From Mycobacterium sp. SVM_VP21 (GTDB lineage Bacteria > Actinomycetota > Actinomycetes > Mycobacteriales > Mycobacteriaceae), in assembly GCA_024758765.1 (NCBI GenBank), contig CP101406.1, forward strand, positions 372,001 to 436,000: a DNA stretch of 64,000 nt. Reading direction: 5' to 3'. This document shows, piece by piece, positions 27,639-36,383 of the stretch. A model generated the notes under the pieces. It was not told the DNA's origin, searched no databases, and saw only the letters and a list, made by a program, of their open reading frames with translations. The translations under genes and the position numbers were made by a program. The first letter of the stretch is position 1; each line of letters starts with the position of its first letter.

Positions 27639-28486
27639 GGTGTCGTGCGTTGGTTCAGGAAAGTGTGGAGGTCGTTGCCGTCGTCGAAGAGACCGTGACC
27701 CGTGTCGGCGAGCAGGTTGACCGCTGCCGCGGGCTGCAGACGTGTCAAGCGTGCGGCGGTGTCGCGCGAGTTGAGCATGCGGTCGCGCGCACCCAGCACA
27801 ACGAAAAGTGGTGCGAAGATTGCCTTTAGGTCATCGTCGGAGAAGACGGGCAGTGTGTCGTGGCGGGGGCGATAGTTGCGTTGGATCAGCAACAGGTAAT
27901 CGATGACGGGACCAGGAATGCGGCCCGGCCCAAGCGTAATCCGCAGAGCACGACGCGTACCACGCTCGCCGAATGCCATCAGGGCCAGTGCGGCGAGGAC
28001 GGCACCGTAGCGTTGACGGCCGATACCGCCCGGGGCCCGCAGCGCCAATCGTTGGACGCGGTCTGGCCGGCGGATCGCGTAATCCGTGGCCAGCCACCCG
28101 CCCAAGGACACCCCCACGAAGCCAGCGGCATCGACGCCCAGCCTATCGAGCACGTCATCGAGCCATAACGCAAAGGCATCGGAATCAAGTGGCGGCCGCG
28201 ACGGCGCGCTCAATCCGGGCTCTCCGACGAGGTCGACCATGTACAGCCGGTGGGTCGCTGACCACCGCGACGCGTCGGTCTGCCAGATCGCGCTGTTGCT
28301 CCCCGCGCCGTGCAGCAATACAACCGGTGGAGCATCGGTGGGTCCGCAGTCCATGACGAAGGTGTCGCCCTCGCGTGTGGCGACGATGCGACGCCGCAGC
28401 GGCACTGCCCAGCGCTGAAGGTGTTCGCGGTAACGACGCTCGACGGCTTGCTGGCCAGATGAGGAGCGGTAGACGTCGGCGTTCAC
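27635..28486 (-). CDS. alpha/beta hydrolase
   Basis: A 283-residue alpha/beta hydrolase with HGAGSNSAIWQ as oxyanion region, nucleophile elbow GVSLGGWLATD (Ser about 125), acid in VVLGARDRML, and catalytic histidine in DTGHGLFDD. There is no signal peptide. It lies between an excisionase-type HTH gene (4-bp overlap upstream) and a YqeY gene (4-bp overlap downstream), which implies strict coexpression. The substrate is unknown. The operon is absent from the M. tuberculosis order as I recall it. Confidence 0.85.
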   Translation of the reverse strand: MNADVYRSSSGQQAVERRYREHLQRWAVPLRRRIVATREGDTFVMDCGPTDAPPVVLLHGAGSNSAIWQTDASRWSATHRLYMVDLVGEPGLSAPSRPPLDSDAFALWLDDVLDRLGVDAAGFVGVSLGGWLATDYAIRRPDRVQRLALRAPGGIGRQRYGAVLAALALMAFGERGTRRALRITLGPGRIPGPVIDYLLLIQRNYRPRHDTLPVFSDDDLKAIFAPLFVVLGARDRMLNSRDTAARLTRLQPAAAVNLLADTGHGLFDDGNDLHTFLNQRTTP

Positions 28487-28908
28487 TTGTCGTCCTGGCG
28501 TGTCAGGGCGCCAATCAATCCGATGACGGATGCCGTGGATTCTGGGTCACCGACGACGAAGACCGTGAGACGGCAGGCAGATTCGTCATATGTCGAATGA
28601 ACGTCGAGCTGTCCTGGCCCACTTGAGTCGCTGATCGCTGCAGCGGTGAGATGTGTAGTGATGCGATCCATGGTGAGGCGGTCGACATTGTCGATGTGCA
28701 CGACAGTAGAGACGTGAGCGTGTGGGCTGCTCGCCGGCTCGTCGGTAACCGCACCAGCGAAAGCTTGCAAGTCTCGTTTGGTGATGCGGTATTGCTTGCC
28801 CATACGCACGGCCGGCAGGCGACCGTCACGGACGTATCCCCGGACGGTTCGTACGTGCAGTCCGAGAATGTCGGCAACCTGCTCAGCCGAGTACACAGCA
28901 ATGCTCAC
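28483..28908 (-). CDS. MerR/excisionase-type HTH protein with C-terminal sensor-like domain
   Basis: A 141-residue protein from GTG 28906-28908. Residues 1-52 are a helix-turn-helix of the HTH_17/excisionase type (SAEQVADILGLHVRTVRGYV, then GRLPAVRMGKQYRITKRDL). The remaining part (about 65-141) looks like a small alpha/beta domain (THLTAAAISDSSG, RLTVFVVGDPESTAS) that could bind a ligand or dimerise. It has no integrase neighbour, so phage excision is unlikely. The 42-bp inverted repeat 12 bp upstream is its obvious binding site, which suggests autoregulation of the operon. Confidence 0.82.
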   Translation of the reverse strand: MSIAVYSAEQVADILGLHVRTVRGYVRDGRLPAVRMGKQYRITKRDLQAFAGAVTDEPASSPHAHVSTVVHIDNVDRLTMDRITTHLTAAAISDSSGPGQLDVHSTYDESACRLTVFVVGDPESTASVIGLIGALTRQDDK

Positions 28909-28920
28909 ATCCGCAAACTA

Positions 28921-28962
28921 CCCTATCACTACCTATAACGCTAGTTATAGGTAGTGATAGGG
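28921..28962. promoter_or_regulatory. 19-bp perfect inverted repeat, operator of the HTH-hydrolase-YqeY operon
   Basis: CCCTATCACTACCTATAAC, spacer GCTA, then the exact reverse complement. Each arm holds two CTAT(C/A)AC heptamers 10 bp apart, so four half-sites lie on one face of the helix. It starts 12 bp before the HTH gene and is much more AT-rich than its surroundings. Confidence 0.85.
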
Positions 28963-29195
28963 ATGTATTCATACGCCGGGCACATCCAGGTCCACAATGT
29001 GTAGGCACATCGAGGGGGCCTTCAGCCACCCCTACGAGTGCCCCGATCGATTTGAATTCTGTTGTACGCGAGAACTATTGACCGATCTAACACCTGTTGG
29101 CACGTGTAGGCCCTCACGGGTTCCGACGACTACCGCTCATCACGCACAACCCAGCTGATCCCGGCCGCCGTCCACAACGTCATGACCCGCAACAG
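28963..29195. other. non-coding spacer, lower G+C
   Basis: 233 bp between the 42-bp operator and the histidine-kinase stop. No supported gene was seen. A ~29-codon open stretch ending TAG at 29199 has no recognisable features. The local composition (TTTGAATTCTGTTGT and similar) is AT-richer than the backbone, as expected at an insertion boundary. Confidence 0.5.
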
Positions 29196-30653
29196 CTAGC
29201 CGACGCCCCGCGGCGCGACCCCCGGCGGGACGCCGGGCGGCGACGGCTCGCTGGGCCGCCCCGGGATGACCAGCCTGAACCGGGCGCCCCCATCGTGGGG
29301 AACGCACGTCAGCGTCCCACCGTGCGCCACGGCCAGCGCCCGGGCTATCGGCAATCCCAGTCCCGCGCCGCCGTGGTCGCGGCCGCGGGCGCTGTCCAGG
29401 CGCACCAGCCGATCGAAGATCCGTTCGGCGTCCTCGGCACGCACGCCGATGCCGGTGTCGGTGACGACCACCGCGACACCACCGCTGTCTTTGCTGACAT
29501 CGACGTTGATCTGCCCACCAGGGGGGGTGTAGCGACGCGCGTTGTCGAGCAGGTTGGACAGAATCTGGGCGACTCGCGTGGGGTCGACCCGGGCGGTCGC
29601 CGAGTCCAGTCCCGTACGCCCGATCTGTAGTTGCGGAGCAAGCAGCGCCGCCCGATCCAGTTGAGTATCAATGATGCTGATCAGATCGATGTCTTTGAGC
29701 TCCAAAGGCAATCCGGCATCGATATAGCTAAGGTCCAGCATGTCGGTGACCAGCCGGGTGGCCCGCCGCGCTTCGGTCAGCAGCAGGCTGGCGCGACGAT
29801 GCTGGCGAAGAACCTCGGGCTCGATGGCGTCCTCGGTGCTGGACTGGCCGACATGCACGCTGACGTTTCCCGCGATCTGCTCCGCGGCGGCCTGCATTCC
29901 CGCTATCGGGGTGCGCAGTTCATGGGCAGCGTCGGCGAGAAAACGCCGTACCGCCGCTTCCGCTCGCTGCGCCCCCTGCGCGGCGCGCTGCGCCCGCTTC
30001 TCAGAGTCCTCCAACTCGTCGAGCATGTCGTCGAAAGCTTCTGCCGCCCGGCCCAGTTCGGTCTTGGGACGGTCGGGGCGCAGTCGCCGGCCCCGATCCC
30101 CGGTGGTGATGTCACGGGCGAGATCAGTGAGCCGGTCCAGCGGCGCGAGCAGCGCACGGCTTGCCCCGGCCAGCAAGGTCGATGCCAGCAGCAAGGTTCC
30201 CAGACCGGCCTCGATCATCAAGCGCCGCAATCTGCGCAACGTCTCGTCGGACTCCGTGGTGTCGGCGACCAGGATCACCCGGTCGCCGTTGGCGAAGGGA
30301 TGCACCAAGACTGTTGCGGTGTCGTCGGGCTCCAGCGGCGGGGCCGGAATCTTCGATCCGGTGGTTGCATCGGGCTCGATCGCGGGGTCACCGTAGCTGG
30401 TGCCGTCGGCGGTGACCACCAGTGCGGCGATGATGCCGCCGTTGAGTTGTTCCGACATCTGTTCAGCCGAGATGCCCAGTGCTACTAATGAATCCGCGCG
30501 CGCGGTCGCCGCTGCCAGTCGTTCGTGCACGCTGCGCGTTGCCAGCGCAGTCAGGGTGGCATTGATCACCAGCCCCATCGCCAGCATCAGCATGACCAGC
30601 AGCGCCAGCACCATCACCGTCAGCCGGCGCCGCAGCGAGGGGGTGGCGGTCAT
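29196..30653 (-). CDS. membrane sensor histidine kinase
   Basis: A 485-residue classical kinase with TM1 about residues 10-32 (VMVLALLVMLMLAMGLVI), an extracytoplasmic sensor region of about 110 residues, TM2 near 146-165 (GLGTLLLASTLLAGAS), and a HAMP domain. The dimerisation helix has the phospho-acceptor in DAAHELRTPIAG. The HATPase has the N box LLDNARRY, DTGIGV and GAGLGLPIA. Its ATG overlaps the response-regulator stop by 4 bp. The signal is unknown. No close named M. tuberculosis pair could be assigned by eye. Confidence 0.9.
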   Translation of the reverse strand: MTATPSLRRRLTVMVLALLVMLMLAMGLVINATLTALATRSVHERLAAATARADSLVALGISAEQMSEQLNGGIIAALVVTADGTSYGDPAIEPDATTGSKIPAPPLEPDDTATVLVHPFANGDRVILVADTTESDETLRRLRRLMIEAGLGTLLLASTLLAGASRALLAPLDRLTDLARDITTGDRGRRLRPDRPKTELGRAAEAFDDMLDELEDSEKRAQRAAQGAQRAEAAVRRFLADAAHELRTPIAGMQAAAEQIAGNVSVHVGQSSTEDAIEPEVLRQHRRASLLLTEARRATRLVTDMLDLSYIDAGLPLELKDIDLISIIDTQLDRAALLAPQLQIGRTGLDSATARVDPTRVAQILSNLLDNARRYTPPGGQINVDVSKDSGGVAVVVTDTGIGVRAEDAERIFDRLVRLDSARGRDHGGAGLGLPIARALAVAHGGTLTCVPHDGGARFRLVIPGRPSEPSPPGVPPGVAPRGVG

Positions 30654-31372
30654 GAGCCCGAAAGTTCCAGCCGGTAACCGATTCCCCGCACGGTATGCAG
30701 GATCCGTGGTCCGTGCGCCTCGAGCTTCTGCCTCAACCCGCTGATGTGGACCTGCACCAGGTTGGGGTCGTAAGCCTCATAACCCCACACCGCGTTGAGG
30801 ATCTGGGCGCTGCTGACAATGCGGCCGCGTTGTTCGACGAGGTAGACCAGCACGCGCAGCTCGGTGGCGGTCAAACCCAGCGGGGTGCCCGAGCGGGAGG
30901 CCACTCCGGCGTCGACATCGACCATCAGATCGCCGAACTGCACGGCCGCCGGCAACCGGCCACGCCGGCGCAGCACCGCACCGACCCGCGACACCAGTTC
31001 GGCCAGCTCGAACGGCTTGACCACGTAGTCGTCGGCGCCGCCGTCCAGACCGCGCAACCGGTCGGGTAAGCCGTCGCGCGCGGTGAGCAGCACCACCCCT
31101 ACCTCGCCCCAGCGCAGGATCACGTCCATCAGCGCGAAGCCGTCGCGTCCCGGCAACATGACGTCGAGGACCACCAGATCCGGCCGGAATCCGTCCAGCA
31201 CCTCCTCCAGGCCGTGGCCATCGGGCTGGGTGTCGGTGAGGTAGCCGGCGTCGGCCAGGGCCTCGCTGACCATCTCTCGAATGGTCTCGGAGTCCTCGAC
31301 AACCAGAACCCGCGGCGTTCCCACGCTGAAGGGAGTACCGCCGCGACGGTCGGCGGACCGGGAATCGGCCAT
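30650..31372 (-). CDS. OmpR/PhoB family response regulator
   Basis: A 240-residue regulator with a receiver domain (VVEDSET acidic pocket, phospho-aspartate in VVLDVMLPGRDG, LTARD threonine, VVKPFEL lysine) and a winged-helix DNA-binding domain (LGLTATELRVLVYLVEQRGR, VQVHISGLRQKLE, IRTVRG-like end HTVRGIGYRL). It is translationally coupled to the kinase gene. The 201 bp between its start and the first PPE gene hold divergent control regions and no gene, so control of the PPE genes is possible but untested. Confidence 0.92.
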   Translation of the reverse strand: MADSRSADRRGGTPFSVGTPRVLVVEDSETIREMVSEALADAGYLTDTQPDGHGLEEVLDGFRPDLVVLDVMLPGRDGFALMDVILRWGEVGVVLLTARDGLPDRLRGLDGGADDYVVKPFELAELVSRVGAVLRRRGRLPAAVQFGDLMVDVDAGVASRSGTPLGLTATELRVLVYLVEQRGRIVSSAQILNAVWGYEAYDPNLVQVHISGLRQKLEAHGPRILHTVRGIGYRLELSGS

Positions 31373-31573
31373 GGTCCATTGATAACACCGTCACGCCACG
31401 ATGGGGAGAGCCGACCGGCGCGGCGTACGCCGGCCGCCGCGTTCTTCAGGTTCACTTCAAGTTGACTGTCTACGGTCACAGTGACCGAGTGCGCCCGGCA
31501 ACCCCTCGCAACGGCGCGAACCGGGAAATTCAGGAGGCACCATGACGCCTACTACCAACAGGATTGTCTGACA

Positions 31574-32917
31574 ATGGATTTCGCGATGCTGCCCCCAGAG
31601 GTCAACTCGAGCCGGATGTACTCGGGGGCAGGCGCACAGCCCTTGCTGACCGCTGCTGCCGCCTGGGGCTCGCTGGCCGCCGAACTGAACAGCGTGGGTG
31701 TGGCGTACGACTCGGTGATCGACGAGCTGTCCGCCGGCTGGGGCGGGCCCAGCGCAGCAGCGATGGCCGCCGCTGCGGCACCATACGCCCAGTGGATGCA
31801 TGCCACCGCCGCCCAGGCCGAACACACCGCTTCGTCGGCCCGGACCGCCGCCGCCGCCTACGACGCGGCGTTCGCCATGACCGTGCCTCCCCCGGCGGTC
31901 ACCGCCAACCGCACTCAGATGATGTCGCTGCTTGCCTCCAACTATCTGGGTCAGAACACCGCCGCCATAGCGGCCACCGACGCCCAGTACTACGAAATGT
32001 GGGCCCAGGACGCCGCCGCCATGTACGGCTACGCCACCAGTTCCGCCGCCGCCACCAGGCTGGTCCCGTTTACCCAGCCCCCGCGCACCACCAATCCCAC
32101 CGGGACGGCGAATCAGGCCGGTGCGGTCGGACAGGCCACCGCCACCGCGGCGGGCAGTCACTCCGATACCGCGGTTTCCGCGATCACCCAGGCCCTACAG
32201 GGCCTCAGCGCGCCGGGCTCGGCGGCGGCGGGATCGAATGCGACGCTAACCGGTTCGATCGGGTCGGCGGCGGCAATGGAGCCCGGGCTGGCGGCCTCCT
32301 ACTTGGCGTTGGGCTCCAGCCTGTTCGGGACCTTCGTCATCGACTCGGCCGGTACCTTCGGCGTAGACGCGGCCGGCACCTTCGGGATCGACCTGATCGG
32401 TGTCGGCGAGATCGAGAGCGAACTGTTGCCGGAGATGGCCCTGGCCAGCGCGATCACTCCGGTGAGCGCCGAACTGGGTGAAGCGGCCACGCTCAGCGGG
32501 CTGTCGGTGCCACAGGCCTGGGCCACGGCGGCGCCGACGACCACCGTGATCCAGCAGGTCGGCGGCGCGTTGCCGACTGCCACGCAAGCTGCACTCCCTG
32601 CCGCCTCGGCGGGCGCCTCCGCATTGCCGCTGGCCGCCATCGGCGCCGCCGGGCTGGCCGGTCGGGCCACCGCGGGCGTAGGGCGGGGCCGCGCGGCGGC
32701 CACCGCGAACCCGAAAACCACCCCCAAACGGACACCGCGCGCCCTGGTCAAACAGCGCGACCAAGCCGAGAAGCCGGAGCAGCCGCCGGTACGGCCGTTG
32801 AACGGACCGATCACGCGGATCTCCGGTGAGCTGCGGGAACTGGCCGATCTGCGTGATGCCGGGATCCTCACCGAAGAAGAGTTCACCCGGGAAAAGCAGC
32901 GCCTCCTCGGCCGGTAG
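31574..32917 (+). CDS. PPE family protein with C-terminal SHOCT domain (first of a pair)
   Basis: A 447-residue protein from ATG 31574. The PPE domain spans about 1-180: [20 protein letters not shown] at the start, the WxG turn SAGWGGPSA, and [17 protein letters not shown]. The middle is Gly/Ala-rich with apolar stretches. The LSVPQAW segment resembles the SVP motif. The last ~30 residues ([19 protein letters not shown], then KQRLLG) are a textbook SHOCT domain, joined by a Lys/Pro/Arg-rich linker. No PE gene precedes it. PPE proteins are normally secreted by ESX systems with a PE partner; SHOCT domains are usually oligomerisation or targeting tails. Confidence 0.88.
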   Translation: MDFAMLPPEVNSSRMYSGAGAQPLLTAAAAWGSLAAELNSVGVAYDSVIDELSAGWGGPSAAAMAAAAAPYAQWMHATAAQAEHTASSARTAAAAYDAAFAMTVPPPAVTANRTQMMSLLASNYLGQNTAAIAATDAQYYEMWAQDAAAMYGYATSSAAATRLVPFTQPPRTTNPTGTANQAGAVGQATATAAGSHSDTAVSAITQALQGLSAPGSAAAGSNATLTGSIGSAAAMEPGLAASYLALGSSLFGTFVIDSAGTFGVDAAGTFGIDLIGVGEIESELLPEMALASAITPVSAELGEAATLSGLSVPQAWATAAPTTTVIQQVGGALPTATQAALPAASAGASALPLAAIGAAGLAGRATAGVGRGRAAATANPKTTPKRTPRALVKQRDQAEKPEQPPVRPLNGPITRISGELRELADLRDAGILTEEEFTREKQRLLGR

Positions 32918-32922
32918 CACCC

Positions 32923-34197
32923 ATGGATTTCGCATTGTTGCCACCGGAGGTGAACTCCGGCCGGATGTATTCCGGCGCAGGCGCCGGCCCCTTGCTGGCC
33001 GCAGCGTCGTCCTGGGATGCGCTGGGCGCCGAGCTGCACAGCGCGGGCCTCGCCTACACCTCGGTGCTCACCGAACTGGGCTCCGGCTGGGCAGGCCCCA
33101 GTGCGCGGGCCATGGGCGCCGCCGCAGCGCCGTACGCCCAATGGCTGCACACCGCCGCGATCCAGGCCGAGGAGACCGCTATCGCCGCACGTGCCGCCAC
33201 CGCCGCCTACGAGACCGCTTTCGCCATGACCGTGCCGCCACCGGTCATCGCCGCCAACCGCAGCCTGCTGATGACTCTGGTGGCGACCAACTTCCTGGGC
33301 CAGAACACTCCCGCGATCGCGGCCACCGAAGCCCACTATTACGAGATGTGGGCCCAGGACGCCACCGCCATGTACGGCTACGCCGCCGGTGCCGCCACCG
33401 CCGGCAGGCTGAGCCCGTTCAGGCAGCCACCGCGCACCACCAACTCCGCGGCTGCGTCGGCCCAGTCAGCGGCGGTCATGCAGGCGGCCGCCACCACCGC
33501 GGAGGGCCACGGCGAGGGCGTCATCACCACCGTCACCCATGCGCTGGAGTCCTCGTCGGCCGTGGCCGAGGCCATCGGCGCCGACGCGCTCTTGATCAGC
33601 GAACCCGCGATGGAAGTCGGCATGGCCGGCGTCGAGCTGGTTGTCGACTCGATGGGCACGTTCGGCATCGACGCACTCGGCACGTTCCTGTTCGACGCGA
33701 TGGGCGCCGCCGAGGTGGGCCAGGAATTGCTGCGGGCCGCCATGGCCGGTGCGCTGCCGGTCTCGGCCAACTTCGCCTCGGCAACCTCGATCAGCGGGCT
33801 GTCGGTGCCGCTGGCCTGGGCGTCGGCCGCGGAGGCGGCGGTGGCTCCGCAGATCGGCATGTCGCTGGCGTCCGTCGGTACCGCCGCCGCCACATCGGCC
33901 GTTCCGGCTGTGGCCGCCGGTGAGACGATGATCCCCGCGGCGGGGATGGCCGCAGCCGGCGTGGCCGGACGGGCCGGAGCCGGCGCCACTCGGGGACACC
34001 GCCTCCCGACTGCCGGTACCGTCGCCCCGCCGCCGGTACCACGGCCCAACGAGCTGCCGGAGGTCCCCGCGTCCTCGGCGTTCGGCCTGCTGATGGGCGC
34101 CGACATCGAGCTGCGTGAGCTGGCCGAACTGCGCAACGCCGGGATTCTCACCGACGAGGAGTACGCGTTGGAGAAGCACAGCCTGGTCGGACGTTAG
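32923..34197 (+). CDS. PPE family protein with C-terminal SHOCT domain (second of a pair)
   Basis: A 424-residue paralogue of the upstream gene, starting 5 bp after it. The PPE domain begins [20 protein letters not shown], has the WxG turn SGWAGPSAR, and carries [20 protein letters not shown]. It includes SGLSVPLAW and ends in a second SHOCT module ([20 protein letters not shown], then EKHSLVG) after a Pro/Val linker. The two genes probably arose by tandem duplication and diverged mainly in the middle. Because both kept the tail, it is likely functional. A hairpin terminator follows. Confidence 0.88.
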   Translation: MDFALLPPEVNSGRMYSGAGAGPLLAAASSWDALGAELHSAGLAYTSVLTELGSGWAGPSARAMGAAAAPYAQWLHTAAIQAEETAIAARAATAAYETAFAMTVPPPVIAANRSLLMTLVATNFLGQNTPAIAATEAHYYEMWAQDATAMYGYAAGAATAGRLSPFRQPPRTTNSAAASAQSAAVMQAAATTAEGHGEGVITTVTHALESSSAVAEAIGADALLISEPAMEVGMAGVELVVDSMGTFGIDALGTFLFDAMGAAEVGQELLRAAMAGALPVSANFASATSISGLSVPLAWASAAEAAVAPQIGMSLASVGTAAATSAVPAVAAGETMIPAAGMAAAGVAGRAGAGATRGHRLPTAGTVAPPPVPRPNELPEVPASSAFGLLMGADIELRELAELRNAGILTDEEYALEKHSLVGR

Positions 34198-34211
34198 AGC
34201 GCCCAAGCAGC

Positions 34212-34248
34212 GTGGCTGCACGCTCCGCATTCGGGAGCGTGCAGCCAC
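34212..34248. terminator. hairpin between the PPE pair and the convergent esx operon
   Basis: GTGGCTGCACGCTCC-GCATTC-GGGAGCGTGCAGCCAC: a 15-bp perfect stem placed between two convergent stop codons. There is no T-tract, so it would be a GC-hairpin terminator working in both directions. Confidence 0.7.
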
Positions 34249-34258
34249 ACGGGGATCG

Positions 34259-34543
34259 TCAGGCCCAGCTGGAGCCGACGGAAGTGTCAGTGCCCGCCAT
34301 GTTGTTGCCGGCGGTCTGCACCTTCTGACCGTGGGTGTTGGCGTGCTCGTAGATGACGGCGAAGTTGCGCCCAAGTTCGGTGATGAACTCCTGGCAGGCG
34401 GTCGAGCCGGCGCCGCCCCAGAAGTCCCCGGCAGCCAGCACGTCGTGCACGATCGCCTCGTGCTCGGCCTCCAGCGCGGCGGCCTGGGTGCGAATCAGCG
34501 CGCCGTGGGCATCCACGTCACCGAACTGATAGTGGATCGACAT
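34259..34543 (-). CDS. EsxN-type ESAT-6-like protein (ESX-5 family)
   Basis: A 94-residue WXG100 protein, the standard length, from ATG 34541-34543. It begins MSIHYQFGDVDAHGALIRTQ, keeps the W-x-G turn in DFWGGAGSTACQEF, and ends AGTDTSVGSSWA, as in the EsxN/EsxI/EsxL group. These proteins are secreted as heterodimers with an EsxM-type partner by ESX-5. The partner gene starts 11 bp upstream but lacks its WXG turn. This protein itself looks intact. Confidence 0.93.
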   Translation of the reverse strand: MSIHYQFGDVDAHGALIRTQAAALEAEHEAIVHDVLAAGDFWGGAGSTACQEFITELGRNFAVIYEHANTHGQKVQTAGNNMAGTDTSVGSSWA

Positions 34544-34554
34544 CCCGGTTCTCC

Positions 34555-34812
34555 TCAAGTGCTCAAAGTGTGTTGTGAGGCGGCATCTTGGTATTCGTAT
34601 TTGACTGCGTCGCGGACCATCTCGTCGCGCACCCCGTGAAGCATGGTGACGATATTGCGAAACGCCGTCTGCATCTGGGTCTGCGTCTGGCCCATGGTCT
34701 GGTAGGACGCCCACATCCGGCGTGCCTCGTCTCCTACCGCCTGGGCATGCACGTCGAAACGCTCCGCCATGAGGCGCATCGCTTCCGGGTCGCTCAGAAA
34801 GCGAGTAGGCAT
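34555..34812 (-). CDS. EsxM-type ESAT-6-like protein lacking the WXG turn
   Basis: An 85-residue protein, 13 shorter than the 98 of EsxM/EsxJ proteins. It starts [20 protein letters not shown], continues DEARRMWAS, then goes directly to [19 protein letters not shown]. The segment that normally carries GAGWSGMAEA between the two helices is absent, so the WXG motif is lost in frame. The C-terminal export signal YEYQD (YxxxD/E) is retained. Upstream is a PE gene and downstream an intact EsxN-type gene. Whether the pair still folds as a four-helix bundle is an open question. Confidence 0.88.
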   Translation of the reverse strand: MPTRFLSDPEAMRLMAERFDVHAQAVGDEARRMWASYQTMGQTQTQMQTAFRNIVTMLHGVRDEMVRDAVKYEYQDAASQHTLST

Positions 34813-34862
34813 CGCAGCGTCTCTTTTTGCATGAAACGTGCCGTGGCACTATGCATGGCGAC

Positions 34863-35162
34863 CTATCCGGCCGACGCGGCGTTACCGGCCTCGGTGACCA
34901 GATACGAGCCGGCGCTTGCGTTCATGGTCGCCACGAACTGCTCGTGGATTGCCGTCGCCTGGGCGCTGACCGCCTGATACATCCGGGCGTGCGCGGCAAA
35001 CTGCGCGGCCGTCAACGCCGACACCGCATCCGCTGCGGCAGGCACCACACTGGTCGTCGGGGCCGCTGCGGCTATATTTTGGGCACTCAACGCCGAACCG
35101 ATGCCCTGCAGACTGGTTGCCGCCGCCGACAACGCTTCCGGCTGGGTGGTAACAAATGACAT
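34863..35162 (-). CDS. PE family protein (ESX-5 type, short)
   Basis: A 99-residue PE protein, essentially only the PE domain: MSFVTTQPEALSAAATSLQG, helix turn, and the C-terminal secretion motif YLVTE (YxxxE). The ATG is at 35160-35162. It is the first gene of the PE-Esx-Esx operon on the minus strand. It has no adjacent PPE partner in the operon; the nearest candidates are the tandem PPE genes further upstream on the same strand. It is very similar to the PE at 43257-43556. Confidence 0.9.
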   Translation of the reverse strand: MSFVTTQPEALSAAATSLQGIGSALSAQNIAAAAPTTSVVPAAADAVSALTAAQFAAHARMYQAVSAQATAIHEQFVATMNASAGSYLVTEAGNAASAG

Positions 35163-35684
35163 GCGGTTTCCCACTTCCGATGAAAAGACTTTTGAAATAT
35201 TCGCGGCTTCCGGTTAACCGGAGGCCTCCGAAATAGCGGCGGCGACATGAATTTTTCCTGAACGAACGCGCCACCTTCGAGGCCGGCATAGAACCAGACG
35301 CGACAGTTCAGTTGCCTCCGTATGGCCAAGGCCGACAGGCGCCCCCAGACCACCAGCTCAGATCGCTACCTGGTTTCGCCGCCAAAGCAGGTGGGATCGA
35401 GCCGGATCTGCGACAGCAACCCCGTTGAATGGCTGGCGTGAGCCCGAGGAACAGCTGCCACATTGCGAGATGATGAACGCCGGATGAACGTCCAGTACCG
35501 AAGGTGAACAGAGCTGAAAACAGTTGGGAAGCTTGGTATCTGGGCCTATACGAGTCCGGTTGAAAGCATCTAGTGTCTGTTGTGTCGTTAGACGGCCAGA
35601 ACCGAGAGGCTGTTGCAACCTCAAGGGTATCAATCGCATTCCCGTTCAGGCGTCAACGGCGTGAGCAGAATGAGGAGACGCGAA
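35163..35684. promoter_or_regulatory. intergenic region with 14-bp palindrome TCCGGTTAACCGGA
   Basis: 522 bp between the divergent PE-Esx-Esx operon and the DUF732 gene. The perfect palindrome at 35209-35222 is 47 bp before the PE start and is a candidate operator. The rest is AT-richer than the backbone, and no gene was seen in it. Confidence 0.55.
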
Positions 35685-36098
35685 GTGACTGAGTTGGAAT
35701 TTCCCCTGGCGACATCGTCGTGCGAGAGACGGCTCCGCCGACGCGACTTCCTCAACTCCAGTGCGCGGAAGCTGCTGGTGACTTCAGCCTGTGCGGCAGC
35801 CGTGGTCGGTATACCAACGCCAGCGCACGCCGAACCGGGTGATCCGTATGTGTATGTCACAGGCGCGACCGACGACACCTTCATTCGAGCCCTCGATGGG
35901 CTCAAGATCGAGCACCCGAACAACGCCCACGTGATTGGCATCGCCCGAGAAGCCTGCGAGTACATCGAGAGTGGCCACCCGATCCGCGAGGCCGTAGACG
36001 GGGTGAAGAACTCCCCCCTCAATTTGCCTCTTCTGCAGAGCGCCCACTTCGTGGCGGTCGCACGGGCGTTGTACTGCCCCAATACCTCGGATTTCTGA
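35685..36098 (+). CDS. exported DUF732 protein with Tat-type signal
   Basis: A 137-residue protein from GTG 35685, with GAGGAG 9 bp upstream. The N-terminus carries a twin-arginine motif RRRDFLN at about 20-26, a short apolar stretch (LLVTSACAAAVVGI) and an AHA cleavage site. The mature part (about 90 residues) is a DUF732 domain with DDTFIRALDGLKI, the paired cysteines in REACEYIESGHP and ALYCPN, as usual for this small exported actinobacterial family. Function unknown. An in-frame ATG at 35670 is the alternative start. Confidence 0.82.
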   Translation: MTELEFPLATSSCERRLRRRDFLNSSARKLLVTSACAAAVVGIPTPAHAEPGDPYVYVTGATDDTFIRALDGLKIEHPNNAHVIGIAREACEYIESGHPIREAVDGVKNSPLNLPLLQSAHFVAVARALYCPNTSDF

Positions 36099-36383
36099 GT
36101 CCTCGTCCGAGTTCCGCGACCTAGCCGCCTGGGTCGGCAACATGCTGGGCGGGTAGCGCGTGGCTGGCTCGACGCGGATGACGCATCTGTGGGATGCCTT
36201 GTGCTCGGCGTGATCTGGCGCTGGCGCGGATCACAGTCAAGCGTCGCCTGCCCACGTATGCAACACCTCAGTGGCGCCAGGCGCTGGCCACGGCCAGTAC
36301 GCGGCGGGCCGGGTTGAGGTCGGCGTCATGCACGCAAAAGTAGCCATGCCACCCAAGCCCGACCGTGCGGCGCCCAGTACCAG

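Noticed and set aside
28483..28908. Phage or integron excisionase
   Set aside because: No integrase, attachment-site duplication or phage genes. The operon layout and palindrome indicate a regulator.
29097..29198. Short open frame ending at the kinase stop
   Set aside because: About 29 codons with no start signal, no similarity visible, and no codon-use signature.
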